This document shows positions 24,951 through 35,400 of a stretch of DNA of 64,000 nt, piece after piece. Location: assembly GCA_019843655.1 (NCBI GenBank), contig JACDQD010000005.1:1639575-1703574 (forward strand). Reading direction: 5' to 3'. This DNA is from Lethocerus indicus (Eukaryota > Arthropoda > Insecta > Hemiptera > Belostomatidae). The position numbers and the translations under genes were made by a program. Numbering within the stretch: the stretch's first letter is position 1; each line of letters opens with the position of its first letter. The notes below the pieces were generated by a model that saw only the letters and a list, made by a program, of their open reading frames with translations, was not told where the DNA came from and made no database searches.

Positions 24951-25437
24951 TTAACCCCTTAACACACAGATTTTTTGTAAAAACCGGCCAAAAAATAATC
25001 AATTCTTTTTATGTAAAAAATCACACTTCAGAACATTGTCTTGGAAAAAAAATACTAAATTAATCGAAATATTTATTTTAATTTCGGATTTTGATCCACA
25101 TTGCAGAAAAGAGCCGAATATTGCAATGTTACGCGTACATCGAGTTTTTTATCTTTCTTTTCCAATTGCTATTTCGTATTCGATTGTATTCTATTCCATA
25201 TTGCTTTTTTTGGTGTTCCAGAATTCCAGAAGATTTTGGTCTACCCAATTTTTTTATATTCGTATCACTAAGACAGTTTTGTATAAGTCTAATCCTATGT
25301 AAATGATAAATATCGATAAGGCGATTTTTTTTCTTAGCTTTCGCATTGTTATTTTCAATTGTCGATTATATTCGAGTGCACAGTTTGGCCTGTTTAGCAC
25401 GCTGGAAATAACTGGAGCGCACAAGTTAAGGGGTTAA
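24951..25437. mobile_element. PB2 piggyBac-type MITE
   Basis: TTAACCCCTTAACACACAG at the left is answered by CAAGTTAAGGGGTTAA at the right. Both are flanked by TTAA, and the termini begin CCC, as in piggyBac-superfamily elements. The roughly 480-bp interior is AT-rich and non-coding. There is only one copy in this window. Confidence 0.7.
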
Positions 25438-25575
25438 TATCTGTGAGCGTTTCGAAAATTCTTGCAATACAAAACTCCATATATGAAATGTATCCGTATA
25501 CGAAAAAGTAAGGGAACGTACCGATAAAACAGATCGACGCGTGTCGATTGCACAACGTGGAGAAATCAGTGTCGT

Positions 25576-25625
25576 CAACATACAGTAGAGGTCTCGTTCA
25601 TCCGACATTCCGTATTATCCGCAAA
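25576..25625 (+). repeat. Pogo/Tigger-like terminal sequence
   Basis: ACAGTAGAGGTCTCGTTCAT, CCGACATTCC and ATTATCCGCAAA resemble the CAGTAGAGTCTCRxTTATCCGAC ends of pogo-family elements. I found no matching inverted end downstream, so this may be a fragment. Confidence 0.35.
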
Positions 25626-26375
25626 AAAAACGCGGTAAAAATGAAAAAGTTAGTGAAAATTTGTACATTTGTATTATACAGTTCGGGGACAAAGCTGTGC
25701 TTATTTCAGCAGGGCCTATTGCGTCGAATGTTCGTAATGAAGGGCCAGATTTGTGCAAATGGCGAAAATGTAAGTTCATTCTTTTCTGTAAAACAAAATC
25801 ATTGAGTTTCGCAATGCGTAAAATCGTAATGCAGTTCGAGTTTGATCTTACTACATTTTCCCTTATATCCAGTCTGGCGGCGGCACGTTAATGGAGGATA
25901 TGCAGGACTCCAGTGTAGTTCTACTTTAAGCACGTAACAACAAATAATGATTCCTGGGCAATTGTTATATTGTCTTAAGGAATATATGTAGTTATACGTA
26001 TATCTATATTGTTATAGTGCGATAGTCTGCCAATAGAAACGCTTTTAGGTATCACTTCCATTCGGAACAAGAACGTTGGGATGTATTACACTAGATGTCT
26101 GAAAGTTATGCGAAATTATTATTACGAAGCCCGGCATTAAATCTATTCATTGATACAGTGGAAAATCGATTAATGGAATTTGGAAATTTAAAAATTATTT
26201 GGAATTTTCAATTTATCGACACTGTACGAAATAAAAATGTGAGTGAAATGCAGAGACATACGGGAGGGGGACAGCGTCGGCACAACGCGTAACACCCAAA
26301 GTATTAGGAGAACAGCGGTTTGCAGAAGGAACATTTGCAGAACAATGTTAAACGCTCATTGCGAATATATTTGTT
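25626..26375. other. Intergenic DNA, no gene seen
   Basis: Short overlapping ORFs without motifs. If the pogo-like end is real, part of this stretch could be its decayed interior. Confidence 0.4.
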
Positions 26376-26576
26376 TTAACCCTCTATGGGCCCGGGTTAA
26401 CTTTCAGTTCACGTTTCAATTTACCGAGATTTTACCAAATAATCCTATAACGTTGTCAAGATATCCAATATCAATATCATTTTTTTTTCATTTGCATATA
26501 TAGGTTTATAATTGCTGATTTTTCGTTCCCCCAATTTTTTAGGATTAAAATAAAAATTCGGCCCATAGAGGGTTAA
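26376..26576 (+). mobile_element. PB1 piggyBac-type MITE
   Basis: Bounded by TTAA on both sides: TTAACCCTCTATGGGCCCG at the left and CGGCCCATAGAGGGTTAA at the right. The interior matches the PB1 consensus, with a short internal deletion after TTTACCAAATAAT. Confidence 0.9.
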
Positions 26577-28429
26577 GCTTATTTATAAATAAGGTCCTAA
26601 TGATTTTCCTAATGAAGTTATAATTTTACATTGGGGTAACATAAAAAAAATGCTTTAATACCAGTAACGAAGCAATTACACTCGTGTGTTCGTGCTTCAA
26701 AAACTGTGGTGGTAATTTGGAAAATTCAAATGAAATTATTATTTAGATTTATATATAAGAAGTGTTTCCACAGATGCTACATTGATTAGGAAAGCGAGAG
26801 GAAGAGAGAGAGTACTAAAGTCACGAACGAGGAAACGGCTCGGTGTGTTTGTCAAAATGGTAGGAGTAATTTGCGCAATTTATACGACCTATTGTTTGTT
26901 CGCCGACGAATCTCGCGAGACGTTTACATTCGAAAACTCCAGGAAAATGAGGAAAATGATAAAATCAATATTTGGTCCCCGATTTTAGACCTATTGCAAT
27001 TTTTCAGCCCTCAAACACAATTCAAGACCTGACAAATTAAAAATTTCACGCTTTATTGAAATACTGGCCAAAAGCACCAGTCTCGCATGTTTGAACTGTA
27101 TAGTGTATACAATTAAACAACATTTAGTAAAATTGAATACAGGAAAAGGCGTAACGAGAAAAGAAGAAATTATAAAAAAAAAACAGATTAGGAATAGGAC
27201 ATACGACTTTAACACTATCTACGATATATTGTTCTTCCTACTAGATAAGGCACTGTTACATATTTACTTCTCATATGTATATATATTCATAACGAGTTGC
27301 ATCGGCATCAATTCCCGCGTTATGTTGCCGGATGCCAACGGCGGCATTTCGATTTGGCAACAGAACGGCCCTAAGCTGTTTTTCTCCCGATATGAAATGC
27401 CGACCGCCGAAGGTCATACCCGATGTAAAGTCCCGGAAAATAAGCTAAATGTCCGCTGTGTAGTGACCGCTATTTTTCGAATATACAATCGTATTTCGTT
27501 TTGCACGAGAAACCGTTTCTTTTTCTCCTGAAACCCTATCGGAGCGTACTCTTAAGCGGACAGTGGAAGATCGTCAGAGATATTACCGCCGTCCTGATTC
27601 AAAAACTAATGAACACGAAGCTTTAACAGCTACCGAAGATGGCGAACGGCCGAAACCGGTTTACTCAAAGACCGGCGTATTTCAGAGTACGGTAGTCCAC
27701 TATTAATGAACATGATGAATGAACTAATTATGTTTGAATGAATTAATTATTATTTTGTTTGCAATTCTTGCTAGTGCACGATTGCAGACAACAGCACATG
27801 TGGAATGGGTTCAGCGACCCCACGGGCCCAGCTCACATTAGCTGCAACCGACATACCTACAAATAAATCTAAACAATACCACTCACAAGCAGCTAACGAA
27901 TTAACAGTAAACACCTCAGGTTTACCGTTAATGAAAAGAGAGTTGGGCCGCAGACAGAAAATCCTTCTTTTCTTTTTAGGGGCGAGACGCTTAGAAATCA
28001 GGTTTAATAACTGTGTTGGGCATTGGGCCAAACATTATGGAGTCGACAGAATAAAAAATAAATATGTCCAGTGCTAAACAAATATTCGAGAAAATTTAAA
28101 ATGTGTGCTGCATTCTTAGTTATCAAGAATGAAGGATTAACCTGAGACAGAGTTAGGCGTACTACGACTTCATTGTAGCGATGACAATTATGTTGTTGTT
28201 GTTTGTTGTTTATCGGGTTGTTTTCATAATGTCCTGAGAAAGAAAATTCAATTCTGCATTCACTTGTTGCAGCGTAAACAAACGACACCGAGTGCACAGG
28301 GTAGAACAAGAAGGTCATGCGAAGTGACTGGTTCTACACAAATGCATCTCGTAACATTTGTGACTCTAGTTTAGAATAAGGTTTCCGCTTCGGCACGTTG
28401 GATAAATGACAGTGGAAACATAATGCACC
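26577..28429. other. Intergenic DNA with an FB1 scrap
   Basis: 27632-27675 carries CCGAAGATGGCGAACGGCCG, AAACCGGTTT and AAAGACC, an FB1 right-arm fragment. A GC-richer stretch at 27300-27450 has weak internal inverted symmetry around GGCGGCATTTCG. No gene is supported. Confidence 0.45.
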
Positions 28430-28550
28430 ACAGGCATCCTCCAACGTGCCAAAGTGACTGACCACTACTACGGAAGATGGCGAGCAGCCGAAACCGGTCT
28501 AGAAAACCGGCGAGAGGAGACAGAAGAACACGAAATCTACCGCATTACGA
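28430..28550. mobile_element. FB1 right-arm fragment
   Basis: AACGTGCCAAAGTGACTGAC, ACTACTACGGAAGATGGCGA, GCAGCCGAAACCGGTCT and GCGAGAGGAGACAG are present, ending at CGAAATCTACCGC. The left arm is mostly replaced; a short CGGCACGTTGG to CCAACGTGCC inversion suggests an imperfect remaining hairpin. Confidence 0.65.
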
Positions 28551-28594
28551 CACTGATAACAGAAAACGATAATTATATTAATCGTTCATTTATT

Positions 28595-28760
28595 GTGACG
28601 GCAACTAAGTCATTGCGGGTTTCGTCGGGCTAGATGGAGATGGCGTTATTTGTATTTTTACGCATGTTTACATCTTCAAACCTATAGAGTATTCTGAAAT
28701 TTTATTACGTGCCACTTATTCGTCGTGCGTACCAAAAAATGCACGAAATAATAAGGGTGC
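28595..28760 (+). mobile_element. Mariner 5' terminal fragment
   Basis: GGCAACTAAGTCATTGCGGG is the end found at 31424 (GACAACTAAGTAATTGCGG). The region continues through GGCGTTATTTGTATTTTTA, comparable with GGCGTTGTACATATTTTTAA there. No transposase reading remains. Confidence 0.6.
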
Positions 28761-29505
28761 ACACACCCGAAGATGAGAAGAATCCGCAATTATTTATTTG
28801 CCAACCCAATAAGAAACGCTATTCGTTGTGGAGTACTCGAAAAGCAGCCATAAGCTAATGAGAAAGGTGTGTAGAGTCCATCGATGGACGAAAAATCATA
28901 GGAAATGTGTATACTTCTCGGGAGTATTTCCTCGACTGCAAAGTACGAAGCTCTTTGAACTTAGCGGAACAACAAGCTCGTGTTCGCCACGTGATGACTA
29001 AGTGACAAAAAGAAAGACGAAACAAAAAGAAAAACAAAAGGAAAGAATCATTTGAATAATACTCTACTCGACACCTGGCAGACTTTCACAACAAAGTTTG
29101 TTTTCGCGCGGACCAAGTGCGCATTGGATTTGCACTTGTTGGCAGCTTCAAGTGCCCACCATAAAACGTACAACTTTTTATCGATTTTATCATTCCAATA
29201 AAGCAAACGGGGAAACTAATAGAATTGACCTTCTTCCGGGGAAATTTTCTAGGAAATAGAGCTTCTCTGATGACAGTAGACTGGGCTTAATGCACACAAT
29301 ATTCAGTAGATTTTAAAAACATATGACGTACATTCCCGTATAAGCGGCGATTCAGTTGTTAATTAATAAATTTTCGAATAAAAATAATTAAATCGGGTCT
29401 CGTATCACTCCCGCGTGATCTTTTTTTTTCTCTCTTTTATTATTGCAACTGTAAACTGATACAATAAGCAACATTGGTACAAGCACTAACTACGATGGAC
29501 GACAA
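28761..29505. other. Intergenic DNA, no gene seen
   Basis: No motif or splice-supported coding segment. Confidence 0.45.
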
Positions 29506-29771
29506 TTGGAGGAGAAACCAACTGGTCCCCCCCTTTTTTTATTACTTTTTTTAACTTTTTTTTTATTTATTTAAACATTTAGATGGTGTGGCCACTTCCT
29601 TTTCAGGCGTCTGTAACGAACGTTTGGGATGTCGGGAGACAGTAGGGGTTTGGACTAGTGGATTAGGGCGATGGTGGAGTCGAGAGTGGAAATCGCCGTA
29701 TCGTTGTATGGCGAGGTATCGGAAAAACGGGACTTCAAGATCTGTGTGTAGGCTGAGATTGGAGATATATA
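29506..29771 (-). repeat. Jockey-type 3' remnant, uninterrupted copy
   Basis: GGAGGAGAAACC, a long T-rich tract, then GTGGCCACTTCCTTTTCA, an ACGTTTGGGATGTCGG motif and a GGATTAGGGCGATGG motif. It is the counterpart of 1-605 without the FB1 insertion and shows the original order of that repeat. Confidence 0.55.
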
Positions 29772-29989
29772 TTAGGTGTACCCAAAAGTAATCAACAATT
29801 TGATAAGATATATTTCGGTCCTGAGGAGTTCTTCAAGAGGGGAATCGAAAATTTGCCGGAAAAGTGGCAGTGAGTTGTCGATAAAATCGGTGAATATATA
29901 GTAGATTAATAATTAAAGTTTTTTTTTAGCAAATAAAATGAATTCAAAATTCAAAATGTTGATTACTTTTGTCCTTAATATATTTGACT
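29772..29989 (+). mobile_element. MAR1 mariner MITE
   Basis: The left end is TTAGGTGTACCCAAAAGTAA and the right end GATTACTTTTGTCCTTAATA. The interior reads [18 protein letters not shown], then [11 protein letters not shown] and a stop, the extreme C-terminus of a mariner-type transposase. It thus consists of both ends plus the last ~35 codons. It lies exactly between two jockey-type fragments. Confidence 0.88.
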
Positions 29990-30262
29990 TTAAGGTTTGG
30001 ATTTTGTGGATATTTGTCGGTTTGGCCGAACCCCACCACAGTTCGAGCCCGTATATCGGGATCGGTTTAAGTATAGTGTTGTACAATAATAATTTGTTGT
30101 TTAAGCTTAATTTTGATCTATTGTTTGGCGATTTAAGTTGCAACTTGTATCGTCTGTTAACTTCCGGTCTTTTTAACTTTATGTGTGGATTCCGTTTCAG
30201 CCTTTTGTCTATATAGAGGCCCGGGTATTTTACCTTATCCGCCGTCCCACGTTTTCTGTCTT
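29990..30262 (-). repeat. Jockey-type reverse transcriptase fragment
   Basis: The - strand reads KYPGLYIDKRLKRNPHIKLK, then SKLSLNNKLLLYNTILKPIP, IYGLELWWGSAKPTNIHKIQ and TLKSNILR. These match the jockey pattern YLGLxLDxRLTW ... LSLxNKxxLYxxILKPxxTYGxxLWG. One frame stays open over this stretch, but it is truncated at both ends. Confidence 0.85.
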
Positions 30263-30379
30263 ACATATTTTTTTTTCAAGCGATTACTTACATAGTAGGT
30301 GCAACCAACGATCATGCCCGCAAGACGTCGATGCCACGTTTATTCCTCGGTCGTGTAAATTCACGCATAACTTGTAATA

Positions 30380-30688
30380 AACCTTGGTCCGAATGAACGG
30401 AGCTCCCCTGCCGCACCCCTTAGGCGGTACGCAATCGGCAACATTGCCATTGCCCACTAACCAACAACCCAACCACCCAACAAGCGTGGACGTCAAGTCA
30501 GTATCAGGAGAACAGACTGGGACCAGCGGTCTCCGAGAGCTTTTACCTCGATCGATTCCAACGTCTAACCCGACCCAGAGACCCCACGCCTATCCAACAA
30601 ACATTAACAATCGTTACTAAAATCCAAATCAATTTACAACAGAAAACAATAAATTGTATAACGACCTGCAACACTGCATCTTCAATAT
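30380..30688 (+). other. GC-richer open stretch of unknown origin
   Basis: A proline- and threonine-rich frame (starting VRMNGAPLPHPLGGTQS) is open to about 30620 and is followed by an A-rich segment. Being wedged between mobile elements, it is more likely retroelement debris than a gene. Confidence 0.25.
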
Positions 30689-30905
30689 ATCAGGGGTACC
30701 CAAAAGAAATCAACAATTTGATAAGATGTATTTTGGTCCTGAGGAGTTCTTCAAGAGGGGAATAAAAAATTTGCCGGAAAAGTGGCAGACGGAGAGTTGT
30801 CGATAATATCGGTGAATATATAGTAGATTAATGATTAAAGTTTCTTTTTTAGCAAAATAAAATGAATTCCAAAGTCAAAATGTCGATTACTTTTGGTACT
30901 TCTAA
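30689..30905 (+). mobile_element. MAR1 mariner MITE
   Basis: Same structure as 29772-29989: CAGGGGTACCCAAAAGAAAT at the left, GATTACTTTTGGTACTTCTAA at the right, and the EEFFKRGIKNLPEKWQ C-terminal remnant inside. Confidence 0.88.
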
Positions 30906-31423
30906 TACAAGTCGAAACAAATGGATGGCCGTACTTAAATAATACGATGCGATAGACAACTAATTTCTTCACACTATCAGATGCAATACTAAGTGGTAGA
31001 TACTTTCCTCGGTTTCTAATGACTTTAATGACCGATTTTCTCCCTAAAACTGTACATACGAACACAACCCAGCACGAGTAAAGATAAATGTAATCTTGTC
31101 CTTGTATGCCTGCAAAAATGAGTTGATATGCAAGTGAACGTTTAAATTTGACCTAATAGAGAGAGTTCCTCTTTGCAAAAATAAGCGTGCATATCTGTAA
31201 TAAGTGTGCCCGAGTGGGGCGATTTACTGCGATTTGTTCGTAGAATGCCTTCGGGTGCATAATTCACCATTTCTGCTATGGAGAAGCGAATACCGCGCGT
31301 ACTTGAGACGAAATCCATTGTTTCTTTACCGTACTATAATGACACATGATCCCCCCAGAAAGACCGATAGGGACTGAAGTATTAAAAAAGATGTACGGAA
31401 TTTGATGATATCAATAAATATAT
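30906..31423. other. Intergenic DNA, no gene seen
   Basis: No motif-bearing frame. Confidence 0.45.
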
Positions 31424-31965
31424 CGGGTTGACAACTAAGTAATTGCGGAATTCACCAATAAGTGGCGTTGTACATATTTTTAAGTACGTCAACATCTTTG
31501 CACAGATAAGATTCTTCGATAAGTTATTATTTGGTCCTTTCTGAAACATTCAGTATCAAAATTACATTGACCAGTCGAATTGTGTGTTTGTGTATAAGAA
31601 GCTAAAACACGGTGAACCGAAATGAGCATTTCCGTCACATTTTACTTTTTTATTTTCGCAAAGATGTTAATGCCTCTTGGGCTCATATAAAGTTGTACGC
31701 CGTGTACGGTGATGAAGCCTTAAAAGAACGGCAGTGTCGGTACCGGTTCGCGAAATTCCGGTCGGGGGATTTTTCATTAAAAGACGAGGAGCGCTCTGGA
31801 CGTCCAGTGGAGGTCGATGATGACCGACTAAAGGCCATTATTGATTCGGATGGCCATAGTTGGACAAGGGACGTTGCAGAAAAGCCGAATGTATCTTATA
31901 CGTTCATTCAAAACCATCTACGATTTATCTGCGCAAAGATGTTGATAACTCGAAAACATGATTGA
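31424..31965 (+). pseudogene. Mariner 5' half with transposase N-terminus
   Basis: The terminal repeat CGGGTTGACAACTAAGTAAT, then TGCGG, is followed by a reading frame (31612-31965) with HILLFYFRKDVNASWAHIKL, YAVYGDEALKERQCRYRFA, KFRSGDFSLKDEERSGRPVE and DVAEKPNVSYTFIQNHLRF. This is the paired-type DNA-binding half of a mariner transposase, similar to the transposase part of SETMAR. It stops before the catalytic D,D34D domain and no right inverted end is seen, so it is a truncated, inactive copy. It lies 450 bp upstream of the aminotransferase start. Confidence 0.92.
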
Positions 31966-32401
31966 TTAGTCGTCTGTTTTGATCTCGCTCGATATCGAGG
32001 ATTGGAAAGGGGTAGAAACTGCGCCTCAATTCCGCGGGCACAGTCGCAGTTCCGAGACGCAGAAAAAACTCGTCGTTACGCAACGAGGTTGGAAAAGGAT
32101 TAAAGACCGAAGAAAAAAATTCCATGAAATTAGCATGCGGGCGGCGTTAGGGGCCCGAGGGGGCCAAACTGGCCGGGACCAATGGGAGGCCGAGCCCGGT
32201 AGGTGAATGGGGGGGGGGAAGGGGAGGCCTCCGGGAAGGCGACCAGGAGAAAAATGGAGACGGACGAGAGACCAGTCGACAGACAGATGTCAACGCGCGC
32301 GGACACCACACGCACAGGAAGTACAAGAGGAAAACTCGAAGAAGTGGAGTAGAGAAAGAATTATATATATAGATACTGTAATCGACACCAGGGTTGAGAA
32401 G

Positions 32402-35400
32402 ATGCCGAGGAAAGCGTGGTCCGTCAAGGCTTCCCACATAGCCAACAATACGAGGAACTACATCAGGGAAGTAGTCGAAGACTTGGACCTGGAACCCAAT
32501 CCGGACAAGAAGCTCATATCTCTTTCGCTGGGTAAACTCTTATTTCTCAGATAAATACATTAATTAAATCATTCAACCGGCAGCCAACTATTGTATTGAA
32601 CCATCAGCTCATTTAGTGTTATTTTACTGAACCTACTGATAACATATACACGGCTTTTACCAATAACAAAGTTCAAGAGTAAGGCACAAACCGCGCTAAC
32701 TTCAGATACCACAAACGTCCCTTACAGACCGCCCCCCCCCGCCGGACAGGAATTGGCCACAGGATTTAAACATACCAGAAAAATAGAAAATGTAGCTGAT
32801 TGTATTTTACAGTTGTGGCGATAAAACAGTAAAACTAAGAAAATCAAAACTAAATTTAACCCTCTACGGGACAGTGTAACTTTCGGGTAACATTTCAATT
32901 TATCGAGATTTTACCAAATAATTATAGCTTTTTTCTCTGAGACGGCGGATAAATCTTAATCCTATAACGTCAAGACAACCAATATCAATATCAATTTTTT
33001 TTTCATTCGCATATATAGGTTTATAATTGCTAATTTTTCGTTCCCCCCCCAATTTTTTGTACTTAAAATAAAAATTCGGCCCATTCGGCGGTTAAGCTTA
33101 TTTATAAATAACGGGGGTTAAATGGCTAATCCACACCGTGAGTTCAGTATTTTCATTGATCTACACTTGTTTCGGAAACAAATTTTCATCTCCCTAAACC
33201 AAATTATTTAACGAAGGACTCTGAGCTGTCCAGATTATGGACATTTTCTTGAAATTGCAGAGGAAAACGCTTTCAGTCCGATCATTGTGAATTTCCTGCA
33301 AAGCGGGTATTTTTCCAGTAAATTTCGCTCTTTGAAAAATTTGGAAAAGTCACGGTAATAACAAAAAAAAAAGAGGTAAAGTAAAATAGCTAAGCGGTGA
33401 GACACCAAAGATGTTGACTCGAATATGCTCAATCGACAATTCATTATCTCTTGACAATATCCCGGACGCTGTTTTCTTTCGGGCCGGCGCGACATTTTTT
33501 CGCGAAATTCGCAGACATTCGAGTTCAACGAGCCGAACCACAACGGACGATATAGCGCGGTCGCGGCCGCGGGAGAAAACAGAAAATTACTTATAAAACG
33601 GACGTACAAGAATTTTTTTGCGGGCGGGTCTCGGAGAAATTTTTGCGACCTCGATATTCAAATGCCGGGAAACGTTTCGGGGCGAAAGTCGCGCAACAAG
33701 TTTCAAGACGGAGTTGAAACATTTCTCCGTCCGGTTTATCTAGTTCCAGTAGGACCAGCTGATCGGTTATAGACCAAGATCAAATTTTACCTCTTTCATA
33801 TATCTTTTTTAAACTTAATTTCTATTATTTATTATCCGTTACAGCGAGAATTTCATAATTCCGCCAGAATACGAGAAATTCAAATTAAATGGGCGAATTT
33901 AATTAACCCCCAAAATATTTATAGAAAACAAAAAAATTACGGCTGTAAATGAAATGTATATTAACCCTCTACGAGCCCGTGTAACTTTCAGGTCATATTT
34001 GAATTTATCGAGATTTTACAAAATAATTATAGCTTTTTTCTCTGAGATGGCGCATAAATCTTAATCCTATAACTTTGTCAAGACAACTAATATCAATATC
34101 AATTTTTCTTTTCATTCGCATATGTAGGTTTACAATTGCTGATTTTTCGTTCCCCAATTTTTTTGGATTTAAAATAAAAATTCGGCCCACAGAGGGTTAA
34201 ATTGAAATAAATAATTGAATTTATAAAAATAAGTTCTATGCTCGGAAACTCTTGCACAATGTGACATAAACTTTCTACAAATTCGTATCACGCCAGAGCC
34301 GATGATTAGATCAATCGATTCCAAAAAGAATTTTCGTGCAGTAATACAGTACCACTTTGATGATCACAACTGGTCCAGTTAAGTCAGTTTAAATATCTCG
34401 ATCCTGACTATTTGTGATATTTGAAATAACATATAATTTTAAATAATAATATTTGAAATATTTGCAACAATTGAACTGTATCCATCTATTCAATGATTCA
34501 ATAGCTTAGCTTATATGATGGGAATTCTCTCAGTATTGATAATAAAACCGTCCGGTATAAATAATAAGTTAAAGTAATTATTCCATAAAAATAATAGCGC
34601 GTTCAATCACCAAAATTGGCAAAATTTTGGGAAGAGATTTTTCTGTGGTATATTGCTAACAACAAATTTAAACATGTCGATTCGAAATAAATTATCTTTA
34701 CTATTAGGCTTGAAGATACAAAGTATGAAATATTGATTTATAAAAAAAGAAGAGAGGACGTACCTTTTATTTTTCTTCTTTGGACTCTCACAGTACTCAT
34801 CAACCGTCGTCATCCACTTCGGCTCTGTGCCACCTTATCTTTTCCGTTTTCTGTCATTCTCCAATAATCAGTGCACCTTTCCATTGCTGGCGAACCGCTG
34901 TACAATCCTTTAAGGACGTCCCGAACGTCAACGTGTACCATACACGGAGGGTCTGAAAAAAAGACTTATTTAGTGAAACAGAATTATTTAATTTGCATAT
35001 TTTTTGAATTCATAGAAAATAATTAATTATAATCTTGTCGTACACATAGCAGCGTCTTATTATTGTTGATTTAAACTTTCCGGTTCGGTATTTCGAAATG
35101 TTACAAATTGGAATAATCGGCTAAAACAATGTCAGTAGATTTGTTGTTGTTCTGTCTCCTCTCGCTGGTTTGGTCTTTTGCTAAACCGGTTTCGGCTGCT
35201 CGCCCCATCTTCAGTAGCGGTGTTAGTCACTACTGGCACTTTGGATGTTTTTCGGGCATCCGACAGTACAAGTGACAGTGACAGTGGGCAGTGAGGATGC
35301 CCGAAAAACATCCAAAGTGCCACAATAGTGACTGACACCGCTACTGAAGATGGCGGGTGGCCGAAACCGGTCTAGCAAAAGACCGAACCGGCGAGAGGAG

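Noticed and set aside
32207..32401. N-terminal extension of tyrosine aminotransferase in the open upstream frame
   Set aside because: The extra ~65 residues are Arg/Gly/Lys-rich, unlike any family member, while the ATG at 32402 gives the expected start just before the conserved WSVKASHIA region.
32130..32437. Pro/Ser-rich - strand ORFs upstream of the aminotransferase
   Set aside because: They are antisense readings of a GC-rich 5' region with G-runs, with no motif.
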